Source of the DNA: Bordetella parapertussis
Lineage (GTDB): Bacteria > Pseudomonadota > Gammaproteobacteria > Burkholderiales > Burkholderiaceae_C
Reading direction: 5' to 3'
Length of the DNA stretch: 11,362 bases
Assembly: GCA_945875935.1 (NCBI GenBank)
Contig: CAMCNE010000179.1
Span: 1-11,362 of the forward strand
The notes beneath the pieces are model-generated. The model did no database searches. It saw nothing but the letters and a program-made list of their open reading frames with translations, and had not been told where the DNA came from. Positions 1-10,200 of the stretch are shown piece after piece (the stretch's first letter is position 1; every line of letters begins with the position of its first letter). A program made the translations under genes and the position numbers.

Positions 1-913
1 CCACGCGTATCTTGGGGCCGCTGCCCACGATGGCCGTGGGCCATTCGTGCGAGCGCTGTGGAACGCAGGTGGCAGCATAGAGGCGCGCGGCCATCGCCAG
101 CATGTCGGGCGCCGGGCAGTAGCCCTGCAATCCAAACGGCTCTGCCGCCAAGCGGCCGGCCGCGATGTCGGTGGCGATGCGCTGGTACAGCACACCCAAT
201 GCGGTCCAGTCGGCGCCCAGCATCTTGACGTGCATCAGCCGGCCGGCCGTCAGCGGCCGCTCGGGGTCGAGCTGCAGCAGCCGTTCGAAGGCCAGCGATG
301 CATCCTCGTGGCGGCGCTGATCCTGCAGCGACATGCCGAATTGCTCGATCACGTCGAGTCGGGTCGGCTCGAGTTGCAAGGCACGCGAGAGGCTGGCCGC
401 TGCCGCTTCGAGTTGGCCGAGGTGGCGTTGCAGCACGCCCAGCGAAGCCCATGCGTCGGCGGATTCGGGATGCTGCTCGATGCAGCCCAGATAAACCGCC
501 AAGGCGTCTTCGAACCGACCCTGCTCGTCGAGCGCACAGGCGCGTTGCAGCTGCGCCATGAGTTGCAGTTCGCGATTTCCGGGGTCGAGTCTGGCGGCCA
601 GTTCAAACTGAGCTTGCGCCTCATCTTGTTCGCCTTGCTGGCGCAGCGCGATGCCCAGATCGACATGCGCTTGTGCCACCGAAGGGTCAGCCTCGAGTGC
701 GGCGCGAAACCACAGCACCGCCTCGGCCACAAAGCCTTGGCCCGAGGCGATCAGACCGAGGCTGCGCAGAGCGTTCGCGTGTTGGGGATTGCGCGCCAGT
801 GCGGCGCGCAGGCTGGCTTCCTCGTCGCTCCAGGTTCGGTCGTTGTGCGTCAGCAGCGCAAGCTGCAGCGCAGCGGGTGCCTCGGCGGCGGGGGTCTGGG
901 CGGTGTCCGTCAT
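1..913 (-). CDS. TPR protein, SPINDLY/O-GlcNAc transferase-like (GT41), N-terminal part; C-terminus beyond window
   Basis: Read on the minus strand from the ATG at 913-911, the frame is open to base 1 and gives 304 residues. After a short Ala/Pro-rich start come about five tetratricopeptide repeats, near residues 48-81, 82-115, 120-152, 153-186 and 187-220. They carry the typical alpha-alpha pattern and end in LDP, LEP or HPE turns (for example ARLDPGN, ALQLEPT, LLQLDPE). Next is a linker with GADWTAL (233-239), then EPFGLQGY (258-265), a helix LAMAARLYAA (272-281), and SGPKIRV (298-304) at the window edge. In SPINDLY-type proteins this linker and K-I-R-(I/V) strand lead into the catalytic GT41 domain (PF13844). 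That domain would move a sugar from a UDP-sugar to protein in the cytoplasm, but none of its catalytic residues is in the window, so activity cannot be judged. No clear Shine-Dalgarno precedes the ATG and no in-frame alternative start is evident just upstream. It is divergent from the giant exoprotein gene, which suggests that protein as a substrate (inference). The alternative is a TPR protein with another C-terminal domain. Confidence 0.85.
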   Translation of the reverse strand, partial: MTDTAQTPAAEAPAALQLALLTHNDRTWSDEEASLRAALARNPQHANALRSLGLIASGQGFVAEAVLWFRAALEADPSVAQAHVDLGIALRQQGEQDEAQAQFELAARLDPGNRELQLMAQLQRACALDEQGRFEDALAVYLGCIEQHPESADAWASLGVLQRHLGQLEAAAASLSRALQLEPTRLDVIEQFGMSLQDQRRHEDASLAFERLLQLDPERPLTAGRLMHVKMLGADWTALGVLYQRIATDIAAGRLAAEPFGLQGYCPAPDMLAMAARLYAATCVPQRSHEWPTAIVGSGPKIRV

Positions 914-963
914 GGCGAGGATGGGCGGCGAACGCCTGTGGTGAATTTGCGTGGAAAGACCGC

Positions 964-969
964 GTTATA
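964..969 (-). promoter_or_regulatory. Candidate -10 box for the TPR/GT41 gene
   Basis: On the minus strand these bases read TATAAC, four to five matches to the sigma70 consensus TATAAT, in the most A+T-rich spot of the region. They lie about 50 bases upstream of the ATG at 913. The -35 is weak: TACGCA at 991-986 with a 16-base spacer matches only three positions. This is a guess from sequence alone. Confidence 0.25.
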
Positions 970-1016
970 TCGATGGGGCGCGACGTGCGTATGACCAAGG
1001 CAGGCGCTTTGGTATT

Positions 1017-1059
1017 TGACACATTCGTGTCAGTCGACTGGCCCGTTTGGGCCATGGCC
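1017..1059. promoter_or_regulatory. Cluster of four abutting inverted repeats (candidate operator or structured leader)
   Basis: Four dyads follow one another and share edge bases. TGACAC-ATTC-GTGTCA spans 1017-1032 (perfect 6-bp arms, 4-bp centre). CAGTCGACTG spans 1031-1040 (perfect). GGCCC-GTTT-GGGCC spans 1040-1053 (perfect 5-bp arms). GGCCATGGCC spans 1050-1059 (perfect). The first has the form of a dimeric regulator site, but it does not match the Crp (TGTGA-N6-TCACA) or Fnr (TTGAT-N4-ATCAA) patterns. The cluster sits midway between the two divergent starts, where a shared regulator could act on both genes. Alternatively it could fold as hairpins in a 5' leader. The regulator is unknown. 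Confidence 0.45.
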
Positions 1060-1157
1060 GCGGGGTGTGTTTGTCATCTTCGATCTTGAGAATTGCTCTC
1101 CTGTGGCTGGGCGAATTTCGACCGGCTTGGCTTGTTTGTTTTGTCGCGTGCCGCCCC

Positions 1158-1292
1158 ATGAAAAACAGTATTTCCCCGATTCGTCTTGCTGCTGTCGCTC
1201 GCCATGCCGCCCGTTGGCAAAACAGCTGCAGCGCGTGGGTGCTGGCCGGCTTGGGGTTGCTGGGTCTGAGCCTGCCGACCGCTTCGCAGGCC
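1158..1292 (+). other. Signal peptide of the exoprotein
   Basis: Residues 1-45 have a long positively charged n-region (K2, R9, R15, R19), a hydrophobic core WVLAGLGLLGLSL (27-39), and a likely signal peptidase I site after SQA (43-45), or after QAQA two residues later. Extended signal peptides of this kind are common in TPS exoproteins. The only cysteine of the visible protein, C24, lies here and would be removed. A lipoprotein signal is unlikely because no lipobox surrounds C24. Confidence 0.75.
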
Positions 1293-4200
1293 CAGGCTGC
1301 TGGCACCGTGCTGCCCGCGCGCACCTTGCCCGTGCCGCGTGCCGTGGTGGGCGGGCGGGCCGTGATCACCACGCCGGCCGCAGGCGCTCGATCGGTGCTG
1401 ACGGTGGATCAGGCCACGCAGCGAGCCATCATCGACTGGAAGTCCTTCAACATCAGCCGCGACAGCGAGGTGATATTCCGGCAGCCCAACAGCACCGCCT
1501 CGGCACTCAATCGCATCTACAGCGCTGACCCCAGCATCATCCAGGGCAAGCTCACGGCCAACGGGCAGGTGCTGCTGATCAACCAAAACGGCATCTTGTT
1601 TGACCGCGGCGCGCAGATCAACACACAGTCCCTGATCGCGGCGACCTTGAACCTGAAGATGTCGAACGACGACTTTATGGCGGGTCAGCCCCTGTCCAAG
1701 GACGGGCTCAACAAGCCGGCCTTTGAGGGGTTCTACGACGACAGCGGTGCGTTCATCCTGCGCGCCGATGGCAGCTTGCAGGCCAAGGTGGGCATCGGCG
1801 AGCACGGGCCAGCCGACGCGGCGGCGCCCATCATCAATGCGAATGCCGGTGGCTCCATCATGGTGTTTGCGCCGAACATCAACAACCAGAGCGGCCTGAT
1901 CAGCTCGCCCGACGGGCAGGTGATATTGGCCGCCGGCGCCAAGGCCTACCTCGCGCTCGCCGATCGCGACGACCTGACCCTGCGCGGTTACCGCGTCGAG
2001 GTCGAGGCCGCCGCCGACGGTCCGGGCGTGAACCTGAGCAGCCTGATCCGCAACGCCGGCAGCATCAGCGCCGATCGCGGCAACGTGACGCTGGCGGCAT
2101 TGGCCATCAACCAGGAAGGTCGCATCTCGGCCAAGACCGCGGTGCAGACCAATGGCTCGATCTATCTGAAAGCGCTCACCAAGGACAAAGCGCAGTCGGG
2201 CACCGTGTCGTTCAAGCAAGGCAGCACGACCGAGGTGATGCCAGACACCGCCGACAAGTCCACGGTGGCCGACAGCGACAGCTATGTGGCCAACCGCGGG
2301 GTGATCGAGGTGTCGGGCCGCACCATCGAGAGCGCGGGCACCATTCAGGCGGCCGGCGGGCGCATTGCGCTCAATGCGTCTGACGCCACCGACGCCACCG
2401 GTGCACGTGTTTACCTGGCAGAAGGCAGCGTGACCAGCGTGGCCGGTGCCTGGGCTGATGTCGACTACAAAAAGAATCTGCAGACGCTGCGCGTCACGTC
2501 CAACGAGCTGAAGAATTCGCCCAACCAGAAAAACAGCTTCATCAAGGGTGCCACCGTGATGGTGGATCTGCGCGAGGGCAACAACATCCTGTCACTTGAC
2601 GGCTACCGCGCCATCGTGCCGCGCACCGTGGCTGAAAAGGCGGCCGTGGGTGGCGAGCTGCAAATCAGCTCCAGCGGTTCGGTGATACAGCGCACCGGCT
2701 CGCTGCTCGACGCCTCGGGCGGTGGCTACCGCTATGACGCCGGCTTTGTGTCCACATCACAGCTGCTCGGTGCTGACAACAAGGTCTACAACATCTCGAC
2801 CGCACCTGAGCAGCGCACCTACACCACGCTGCTGGGTTACTACGAGAAAAACTACGAGCGCTGGGGCCAGACCGACCGCTTGATCGACCCCTTGGGCCTG
2901 GCGCGGGTCTACAACCCAGCCTATGTGCAGGGTTTGGGCGGCGGCTCGATCAACATCACTTCGGCCGCCGGCCTGGTGCTCGATGGCACCTTGAAGGGTG
3001 GCGTCACGGTAGGCCCGCGCCAGCTCACCAAAGCCCCCACGGGCGCCAAGCTGACCATCGGGGAATACGTGCCTTCGGCCAACAGTTTCAGCGCCTCGCA
3101 GCGCATTGGAAACCTGATGCTGCGTCAGCAGGTGGCCGACACCCTGGGCGCTGGCTTTTCGGCGTCTTCTGAGTTGAGCGACGCGCAGCGCGACGTGCTC
3201 AATCTGGCATCCGAGCAACTGTTCGGCCAGGCCAGCCAGAGCGCTGATGGCCGGGTTGAGACCAGCTTCGGTGAGGTCGAGCTGAACATCGATGGCCGCA
3301 TTGAAGTGCCCGTGAATGTGAGCGTGGTGTCGGATATGGGCGCCAAGCTCACGCTGCGCTCGCCGCAGATTGACATCGCCGGCGACATTCGCCTGCCTGC
3401 CGGCACGCTGCTGATCCGCCCGACGTTGCCCCAGACAGCGCCGATTACGCCCGAGCTGTTGACCACCACCGAGCGGGTGGTGGTGCGTGGCGGGGCCGAG
3501 TTGTCGACCGCAGGCACGTGGATCAGCAACGCCAGCCGAACCGGTGATTTCGTGGGCGACCCGCTGCCTTCAGGTCGGCTGAGCGCCGACGGCATCACGA
3601 CCACGTCGGCCATCAACGGCGGCAACATCACCATAGAAATCGTCAACCCTGAATTCCAGACCCGGCTCGAGCGTGGCAGCTCGCTCGATGTGGGTGGCGG
3701 CGGCTCGATCAACCGCAGGCAGGCCGTCACCGGCGGCAAGGGCGGCAAGATCAAGATCGCCAATGGCATTGCCAACCAAACCAGCTCCGACTGGCTGCAG
3801 GCCGATCTGTCGGGCTTTGCGATTGGCAACGGCGGTGAACTCGAACTGAACCTGTCGCGCGCCGAGATCGGCGGCGCAGGGCTGCTCTCGGATTCGACCA
3901 CCCGCTTCATGCCTGAGTTGTTCTCGGACCACGGCTTCTCGAAGATCACCATCAACGCCACCGATGGCATCGAGATCGCGAAGGACACCGTGTTGACGGT
4001 GCAGCAGAAAAATCTGGTGGTCGACCCGCTGCTCGCCGCACAACTGCCCACGGGCGGCGATCTGTCGTCCATCACATCGACGCAGTTGCTGCCCGACTGG
4101 AAGCGCAGCGCCGCATCGCTGGCGCTCAATGCCAAGGGCGGCGGCGCCACGGGCATATCCGAATTGGTGATGAACGAGGGCGCGAACATCCAAGCCGATC

Positions 4201-7200
4201 CGAAGGCCGAGATTTCGCTGTCGGCTGTCGACGCGCTTGAGGTGAACGGAACCATCACCGCCCCGGGCGGGCAGATCACCTTGGCGCTGAACGGCCCATT
4301 GGAACTGTCTGAGGCTGACTTGTACATTGGCGGCAAGGCACGTCTGTCAACCCGCGGCGTGTTCGTGCAGACCCCCAATGACGTGGGCCTGACGCAAGGC
4401 ACGCTGGTGGGTGGCGGCACCGTGACCGTGAGCGCGAAGAACGCGGGCGTGCTGATTGACGACGGCGCGGTGATCGACGTGAGCGGTATCAATCAGACGG
4501 TGGACTTCGTCGGCACCAATGCGATGGCAGCCACGCGGAAGGTGCTCGATGGCCATGCTGGCAATGTGATCGTCAAGTCGCAGGGCGTAGCCGTGCTCAA
4601 CGGCCAAATGCTGGCCCAAGGTGGCTCGGCAGCGGCCGCCGGGGGCAGCTTCGCGCTCGAGTTGAATGCACCCGATGGTCAGCCGGTGAAGCCTGCCGAA
4701 CGTCGCATCGTGGTCAGGGCCAATGGCGGCGACGCAACAGCCGCGCCGGGCACATCCGATGCGACGGTGGACGGCGTGGTGAACGCGGCTGCGCTGACGG
4801 CTGCCGGCTTCGAGAAGCTGCGGTTGCAGTCTGAAAACCGCATCGAGTTTCAAGGTGAGTCGACGCTGCAGTTCGATCGCGGCATCCGGTTGGATGCGCC
4901 CCTGATCGACTTGGCGGCAGGTGCGAAGACCACGCTGTTGGCCTCATCGGCGGTGTCGATGGGGCAGTCGCTGGGACCTCGGCTGGCCCCTGGTGGCGGT
5001 GAAGACACGGCATGGCAGGTCGTGGGCGGCGCAGCCAGCCCAGTGTTGGCCACACGCAGCGGTGACGGTGAACTGACAGTGAAGGCCGGCTCGGTCAATC
5101 TGTATGGCAGCTTTGCGGTCAATGGCGCGAAGTCCACACGCATTGAAAGCGACAGCGACATCCAGCTCATCGGCAGGCCGGTGACGAAAGAGCCACCTGG
5201 CTTGCAGCCGTACGCCCTACAGACGGGCGGCCTCAACAGCGCCGGCAACATCGAGCTGGTGGCCGCACAGGTGTATCCGGCCACGCGCACCGAATTCACG
5301 GTGTCGGTCATGGATCAGTCGGGCGCAACGCTCATCCCGGGCGGCAGCATCTCGGTGAATAAAAACGACCGCACGCCGGGCAGCGTCTACTCGGCTGCTG
5401 GCACGCTGACGCTGGCCGCGGACACGATCACCCAGGCGGGCCGTCTGATGGCACCGCAAGGCGAGATCAACCTGCTCGCGGGCAGCCAGCTGGCACTGGC
5501 AGACGGCAGCCTGACCTCAGTGTCCGGCGGCGACCTGACGGTGCTGTACGGCACCACCTTGAACGGCTTGACCTGGCGTTACACCGATGGGTCGGTGACA
5601 TCAATCCTCGACTCGGTCAGCTCCAAAGGCAAGCGCATTGTGTTCAGCGGCTCGAACATTGATGTGAGCCAGGGCGCGTCGGTCGACCTGAGCGGCGGCG
5701 GCGACGTGATGGCCGTCGAATTCGTGGCCGGCAATGGCGGCGACACCGACATCACCCTGCGCGACAACACCTTTGCCATCATCCCCAAGGCCAAACTGGC
5801 AGCCATGCCGTTCGACAGCCACACCCAGTCGCTGAAGGACCCGGGCATTGGCTTTGCGCTGGGCAACGGGCGTGACGGCACGCTATACGACAGCATCAGG
5901 ATCGGCGCGGGCGCCGCCGTGCCCGCTGGCGACTATGTGCTGCTGCCAACGCGTTTCGCGCTGTTGCCTGACGCCTATTTGGTGGAGTTGAACACCAGCG
6001 CGACCTATCGCAACTTGCAGCCCAGCCAGGTGGCCTACCTGGCCAATGGCCAGACCGTGGCCGCAGGCTTTCGCAGTGCAGCCGGCACCTCGGTGCAGGA
6101 GTCGCAAAGCGTGGGTGTGATCGTGAGTCCGGGCGAAGCCGTGAAGCGGTCGTCCGACTACACCCAAAGCGGTGCCGCGTTCTTTGCCGAGGCGGCCTCG
6201 CGTGGCCGTGTGGCCGCACCCCGTGCGCCATGGGACGCCGGTCGGTTGACGATAGAAAACGCCACCGCCTTGTCGCTGGCGGGATCGTTCGCCACTGCAG
6301 CAGGTACTTCGCCAACCCAGGGCCAAGGGCGCATCGCCGAGATCGACATCTCGGGTGAGCGCATCGCGGTGGTCGACTCGGTCGCGAACGCCACCGTGGG
6401 CTCCGACTACCTGAAGATTTCGGGCGATTCGCTGTCCAACCTGAATGGCAGCGTGCTGCTTGGCGGCGTGCGCGAAGACACGGACACTGGCATTCGCATC
6501 ACCACCCGGGCCACCGAGGTGCTGGTGGCCAATTCAAGCGCGGGCGCGGTGACGGTGCCTGAGCTGATGATCGCGGCCAGCGAGCTCATCGACGTGCGCG
6601 CCGGCAGTTCGCTGTCGGGTTCGGGTTCGGTCAGCGGCAAGGCACCGGCCGTGATCACCACCGAAGCTTCAGGCGCGCTGGTGCGTTTGAGCAACGGCGA
6701 GCAGACCCTGGTGAACCGCGGCGCCGCCAGCGCTGCCACCGGCGATGTGCTTGTGGCCGCAGGTGCCAGCCTGAGCGCGGACAAGTCGGTGCTCATCGAT
6801 GCCACGAAATCGAACGAGTTTCGTGGCCAGCTGCGCGTGGGCGGTGAGTCGGGTGCCGGCGGCTCGCTGGCCTTGAGCTCGGTGCAGGTGAATCTGGGTG
6901 ACACCACCCGCGCCACCGGCGCGCTGAGCGGGCTGGTGCTGTCCAACGCCGACTTGGCTGCGTTTGCGTCGCTCGATGAACTCGTGCTGCGTGGCTATGG
7001 TGCGGTCGACCTGATTGGCAGCTCGACGATAGGCTCGGCCAGTTCAGGCAGGCTGACGCTGGATACGCCGCTGTTGCGCGGCGTGGCCGCCACCGACGGG
7101 CTGGCGCCAGCGGTATCGATCGCAGCGCAAGAGCTGACCTGGTTGAACTCTTCTTCGCAAACAGCGGTCGCCAGCGCGGGTTCGGGCAGCTTGAATCTGA

Positions 7201-10200
7201 GCGGCGAGCGCGTGGTGATTGGCGGCGGATCGAAGGCGATTTCTGGTTTTGCGTCGACCGTCGTGAGCGCGACGCAAGCCGTGGTCAGCGAAGGCCAAGG
7301 CGACTTGCAAACCACCGGCACGCTGACGCTGCAATCGCCCGAGTTGCTGGCCAGTGGTGGGTCGAATCAGTCTTTGGTGTCGCAAGGCAGGCTGAGTCTG
7401 GCCGCGCCTGATGCAGGCGTGAGCACGGCCAGCGCAGCGGATGCTTCAGCCGATCTGGGCGGGCGCATCAAGCTGCAGGGCGCGGGTGTGGACATCGCCT
7501 CTGCAGTGACGGCACGCTCGGGCGGAATTTCGGTGGTCTCCACCGGCGCTGGCGATGTGACGCTGCGCTCTGGCGCCGTGCTCGACACCCGTGGTGCGGC
7601 CAAGGACTTCAATGGCACGGTGGTGACTGCCGGCGGCGGATCGGTCGCGCTGCTGGCGTCTGGTGGGGCGGTTGAGGTGCAATCGGGTGCCCGTGTCGAT
7701 GTGTCTGCAGCGCCCGAGGGTGGCGCGGCGGGCCGCGTGAACATTCAGGCCACGACTCTCGCGCTGGCGGGTGAACTGGCTGGCCAGGCCAACGCGGGTG
7801 AGCGCTCGGGTTCGGCGTCGCTGGATCTGGGCTCGTCGGCAGACTTTTCGGTACTTAACACGGCTTTGAATGCCGGCGGCTTTGCCGAAGAACGGCAGCT
7901 GAGGTTGCGCAGTGGTTCGATCGTCGTGGGCGCGGGTGATGTGGTGGCAGCCAGGCGTGTGGGCATGTCGGCCGACGACGGCAGCATCACGGTCGCCGGC
8001 ACGGTGGGCACGGGTGACGCCAAGGGCGGCGCACGCGTGCACCTGTACGCCAACAACGACCTGACGCTGGCCGCGGGCAGCCAGATCCTGGCGCAAGCCA
8101 GCGATGCCGGCGCGCGCGGTGGCGAAGTGCGCCTGTCCACCCGCAATGGCGCGCTCACTTTTGACAGCGCAGCCACCATCGATGTGCGAGCCGGTGAGGA
8201 GGGGCCGACCGGTTCGGTGATCTTTGGGGTGGGTCGTGACGACAGCAACACCATGGGCACGGCCACGCTGTCCGGCACCGTCAAGCGCTACAGCGCCAAT
8301 GGCGATCAGGCAGCTTCCGTTGATCTGGAGGCCACGCGCACCTACAGCGTTTCAGGCAGCAGCCTGGGCGATGCAGACATTGCCGGCTTTGCGGCCGACC
8401 ATGAAGCCTTCATGCTGACGGACAACTCCGCGTTGATGGCCAACCTGCGCGATGAGCGTGGTGCGCTGGCCGGCGATTGGGTGGCCCTCGCTCGGGTGAC
8501 CGGCGGCACTGAAGTCACCGCAACCAGCGCGCTCAATCTGGATACCGCCTGGAACCTGACCGATTCGCAATGGCTGGCGGGCGGTGCGCCTGGCACCCTG
8601 ACCGTGCGCTCGGCTGGCAACCTGACGATCAGCCAGCCCATCGGCATGCCCAACGATGACCTGTTGGATGGCGACACCTGGAACATGCGTTTGGTGGCAG
8701 GCGCCGATCTGGCGGCCGCCAATCCGCTGGCAACGCTGAGTGCCGATGCGGTGGCGGCTGACGGGGGTTCGTTGTTGCTGAGCGGTGCCAATGCCAAGTT
8801 GCGCACCGGCACGGGCCGCATTGATCTGGCAGCAGCCGGTGATGTGGTGATGGATGACGTGCGCTCTGTGATCTACACGGCGGGGCGCAAGGGTGCGCGG
8901 GATGCGGGCGTGGGAACCCGGCCGACGGCACCGACCGCCAGTCAGTGGCGTTGGGCGGTGGGTGGCGGCAGCATTTCTGTCGTGGCCGGTGGTGACGTGA
9001 AAGGTGCCACCGCGCTCGGCGGCGAGGCTGCTGGCGACCTCTGGATCAACGAGTGGTACCGCCGCCCGCAGCTAATAAGAAGTGAGTACGACAAGACGCT
9101 ATTGACGGATTGGTGGTCCTACAGGCCGCGCTTTCAGCAGGCGATTGGCACGCTGGGCGGTGGCGACATTGATATTTCTGCGTCGGGCTCGATTGTGGAA
9201 ATTGCTGCCATGCTGCCCACGAGCGGGCGCACCTGGTCGGATGCAGGAACCCGCCAAGTTGATGTTCAAGGCGGCGGCAACCTGTCGGTGCGGGCGGGTG
9301 ACGATGTGGTCGGCAGTTCCTTCCTGGTGGGGCGTGGCACGGGTCTCGTCGAGGCTGGCGGTGACATTCGTGCTGCTGAGGCCGCCGATGGTCTGGCCGA
9401 TCGCAGCAAGCCGGTCCAGTTGTATGTGATGGGCGTGAGCAGCGGCGCGGTGCCCGAGGGGGCTCGCATCAATCTGGTGGCCGCGGGCGGGGTGTCCCTG
9501 CAAACAGTGAGCAACCCGACTGCGATTTTCATCAGTCAGTTGAATCCTGAAGTGAAACCCTACGGATCCAAAACCGGCAGCCTCCCACACTTCCTGACCT
9601 ATTCGGATAACAGCGGCGTGGGCTTGTTTGCCAAGAGCGGTGACCTCAGCTACACAGCCGGATTGGGAGACACGAGTTCGAACCCGTGGCGGGTTTTTGG
9701 CGGCATCACGCAAGTCAATGCGGATGCCGCCGGTTTGGCAGACGCCAGTGCCTTTCCGGCCAACCTGAAGATGGTGGCTTTCAATGGGGACATCACCGGG
9801 GCGACGGCTCGGCAAATCAACACCCTGCCGTCGGCTCAGGCGAGCGTGGCGGTGTTGGCGGGCGGATCCATCACCGATGTGGGCATCTATGCATCCGACC
9901 GCGCCCCGTCGACGCTCAACACCCCCACCGCAAATTACGACGTGTACATCACCAGCGCGATCGACGGGGTGGAAGGGTTGCAACCGGCTGCTGGACAAGA
10001 CCGCATCGTGTCACGTACCAATCCAGACCCTTACACCTTCGAATTGCAGGCGCTGGATGGCACCATCACCAACCGGACGGTGGGTCTCACCTTGCCGGCC
10101 GTGAGCCGCGTTCGCGCGCGGGGTGACGTTTTGTCGGCGGGGTTGTTCCAGAACCTGAACCCGTCTGACATCTCGGAAATCAGGTCTGAGACGGGTGATC

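Larger units (their letters stand above)
914..1157. promoter_or_regulatory. Divergent intergenic region between glycosyltransferase and exoprotein genes
   Basis: These 244 bases separate the two divergent starts and should hold both promoters. The plus-strand frame of the exoprotein is closed upstream by TGA at 1017-1019, so its start lies downstream of that. No convincing paired -35/-10 was found for the exoprotein. TTGACA (1016-1021) and TTGTCA (1071-1076) resemble -35 boxes, but neither has a good -10 at 16-18 bases. No Shine-Dalgarno is evident before either ATG. A small inverted repeat, GAGA/TCTC, lies at 1088-1100. The main structure is the palindrome cluster at 1017-1059, listed separately. 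Confidence 0.6.

Noticed and set aside
47..994. Plus-strand open frame of 315 codons opposite the TPR gene
   Set aside because: The minus strand encodes clear TPR repeats and the SPINDLY-type linker here. The plus-strand translation shows no domain and is a shadow.
1016..1044. TTGACA at 1016-1021 as the -35 box of the exoprotein promoter
   Set aside because: At 16-18 bases downstream the sequence is G+C-rich (around TGGCCC) with no resemblance to a -10 box. TTGACA is better explained as the edge of the first dyad.
1074..2219. Long open frame on the minus strand (about 380 codons) opposite the start of the exoprotein
   Set aside because: It is antisense to a clear coding frame. Its translation is rich in R, G, Q and H with no recognisable domain, as expected from the shadow of G+C-rich codons.
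3125..4492. Long minus-strand open frame of about 455 codons rich in S, P, T and A
   Set aside because: It lies entirely opposite recognisable beta-helix coding sequence. Its low-complexity composition is what a reverse-complemented strand-rich gene gives.
6614..6635. Short TCGGGT repeat as a phase-variable tract
   Set aside because: It has only two to three imperfect copies of a 6-base unit, which changes length in frame (SGSGS), so slippage would not switch expression.
10119..10127. RGD tripeptide at residues 2988-2990 as an integrin-binding motif
   Set aside because: It sits in an ordinary beta-helix turn, where relatives often have similar G-R-D sequences. A single RGD in 3400 G-, R- and D-rich residues is likely chance.
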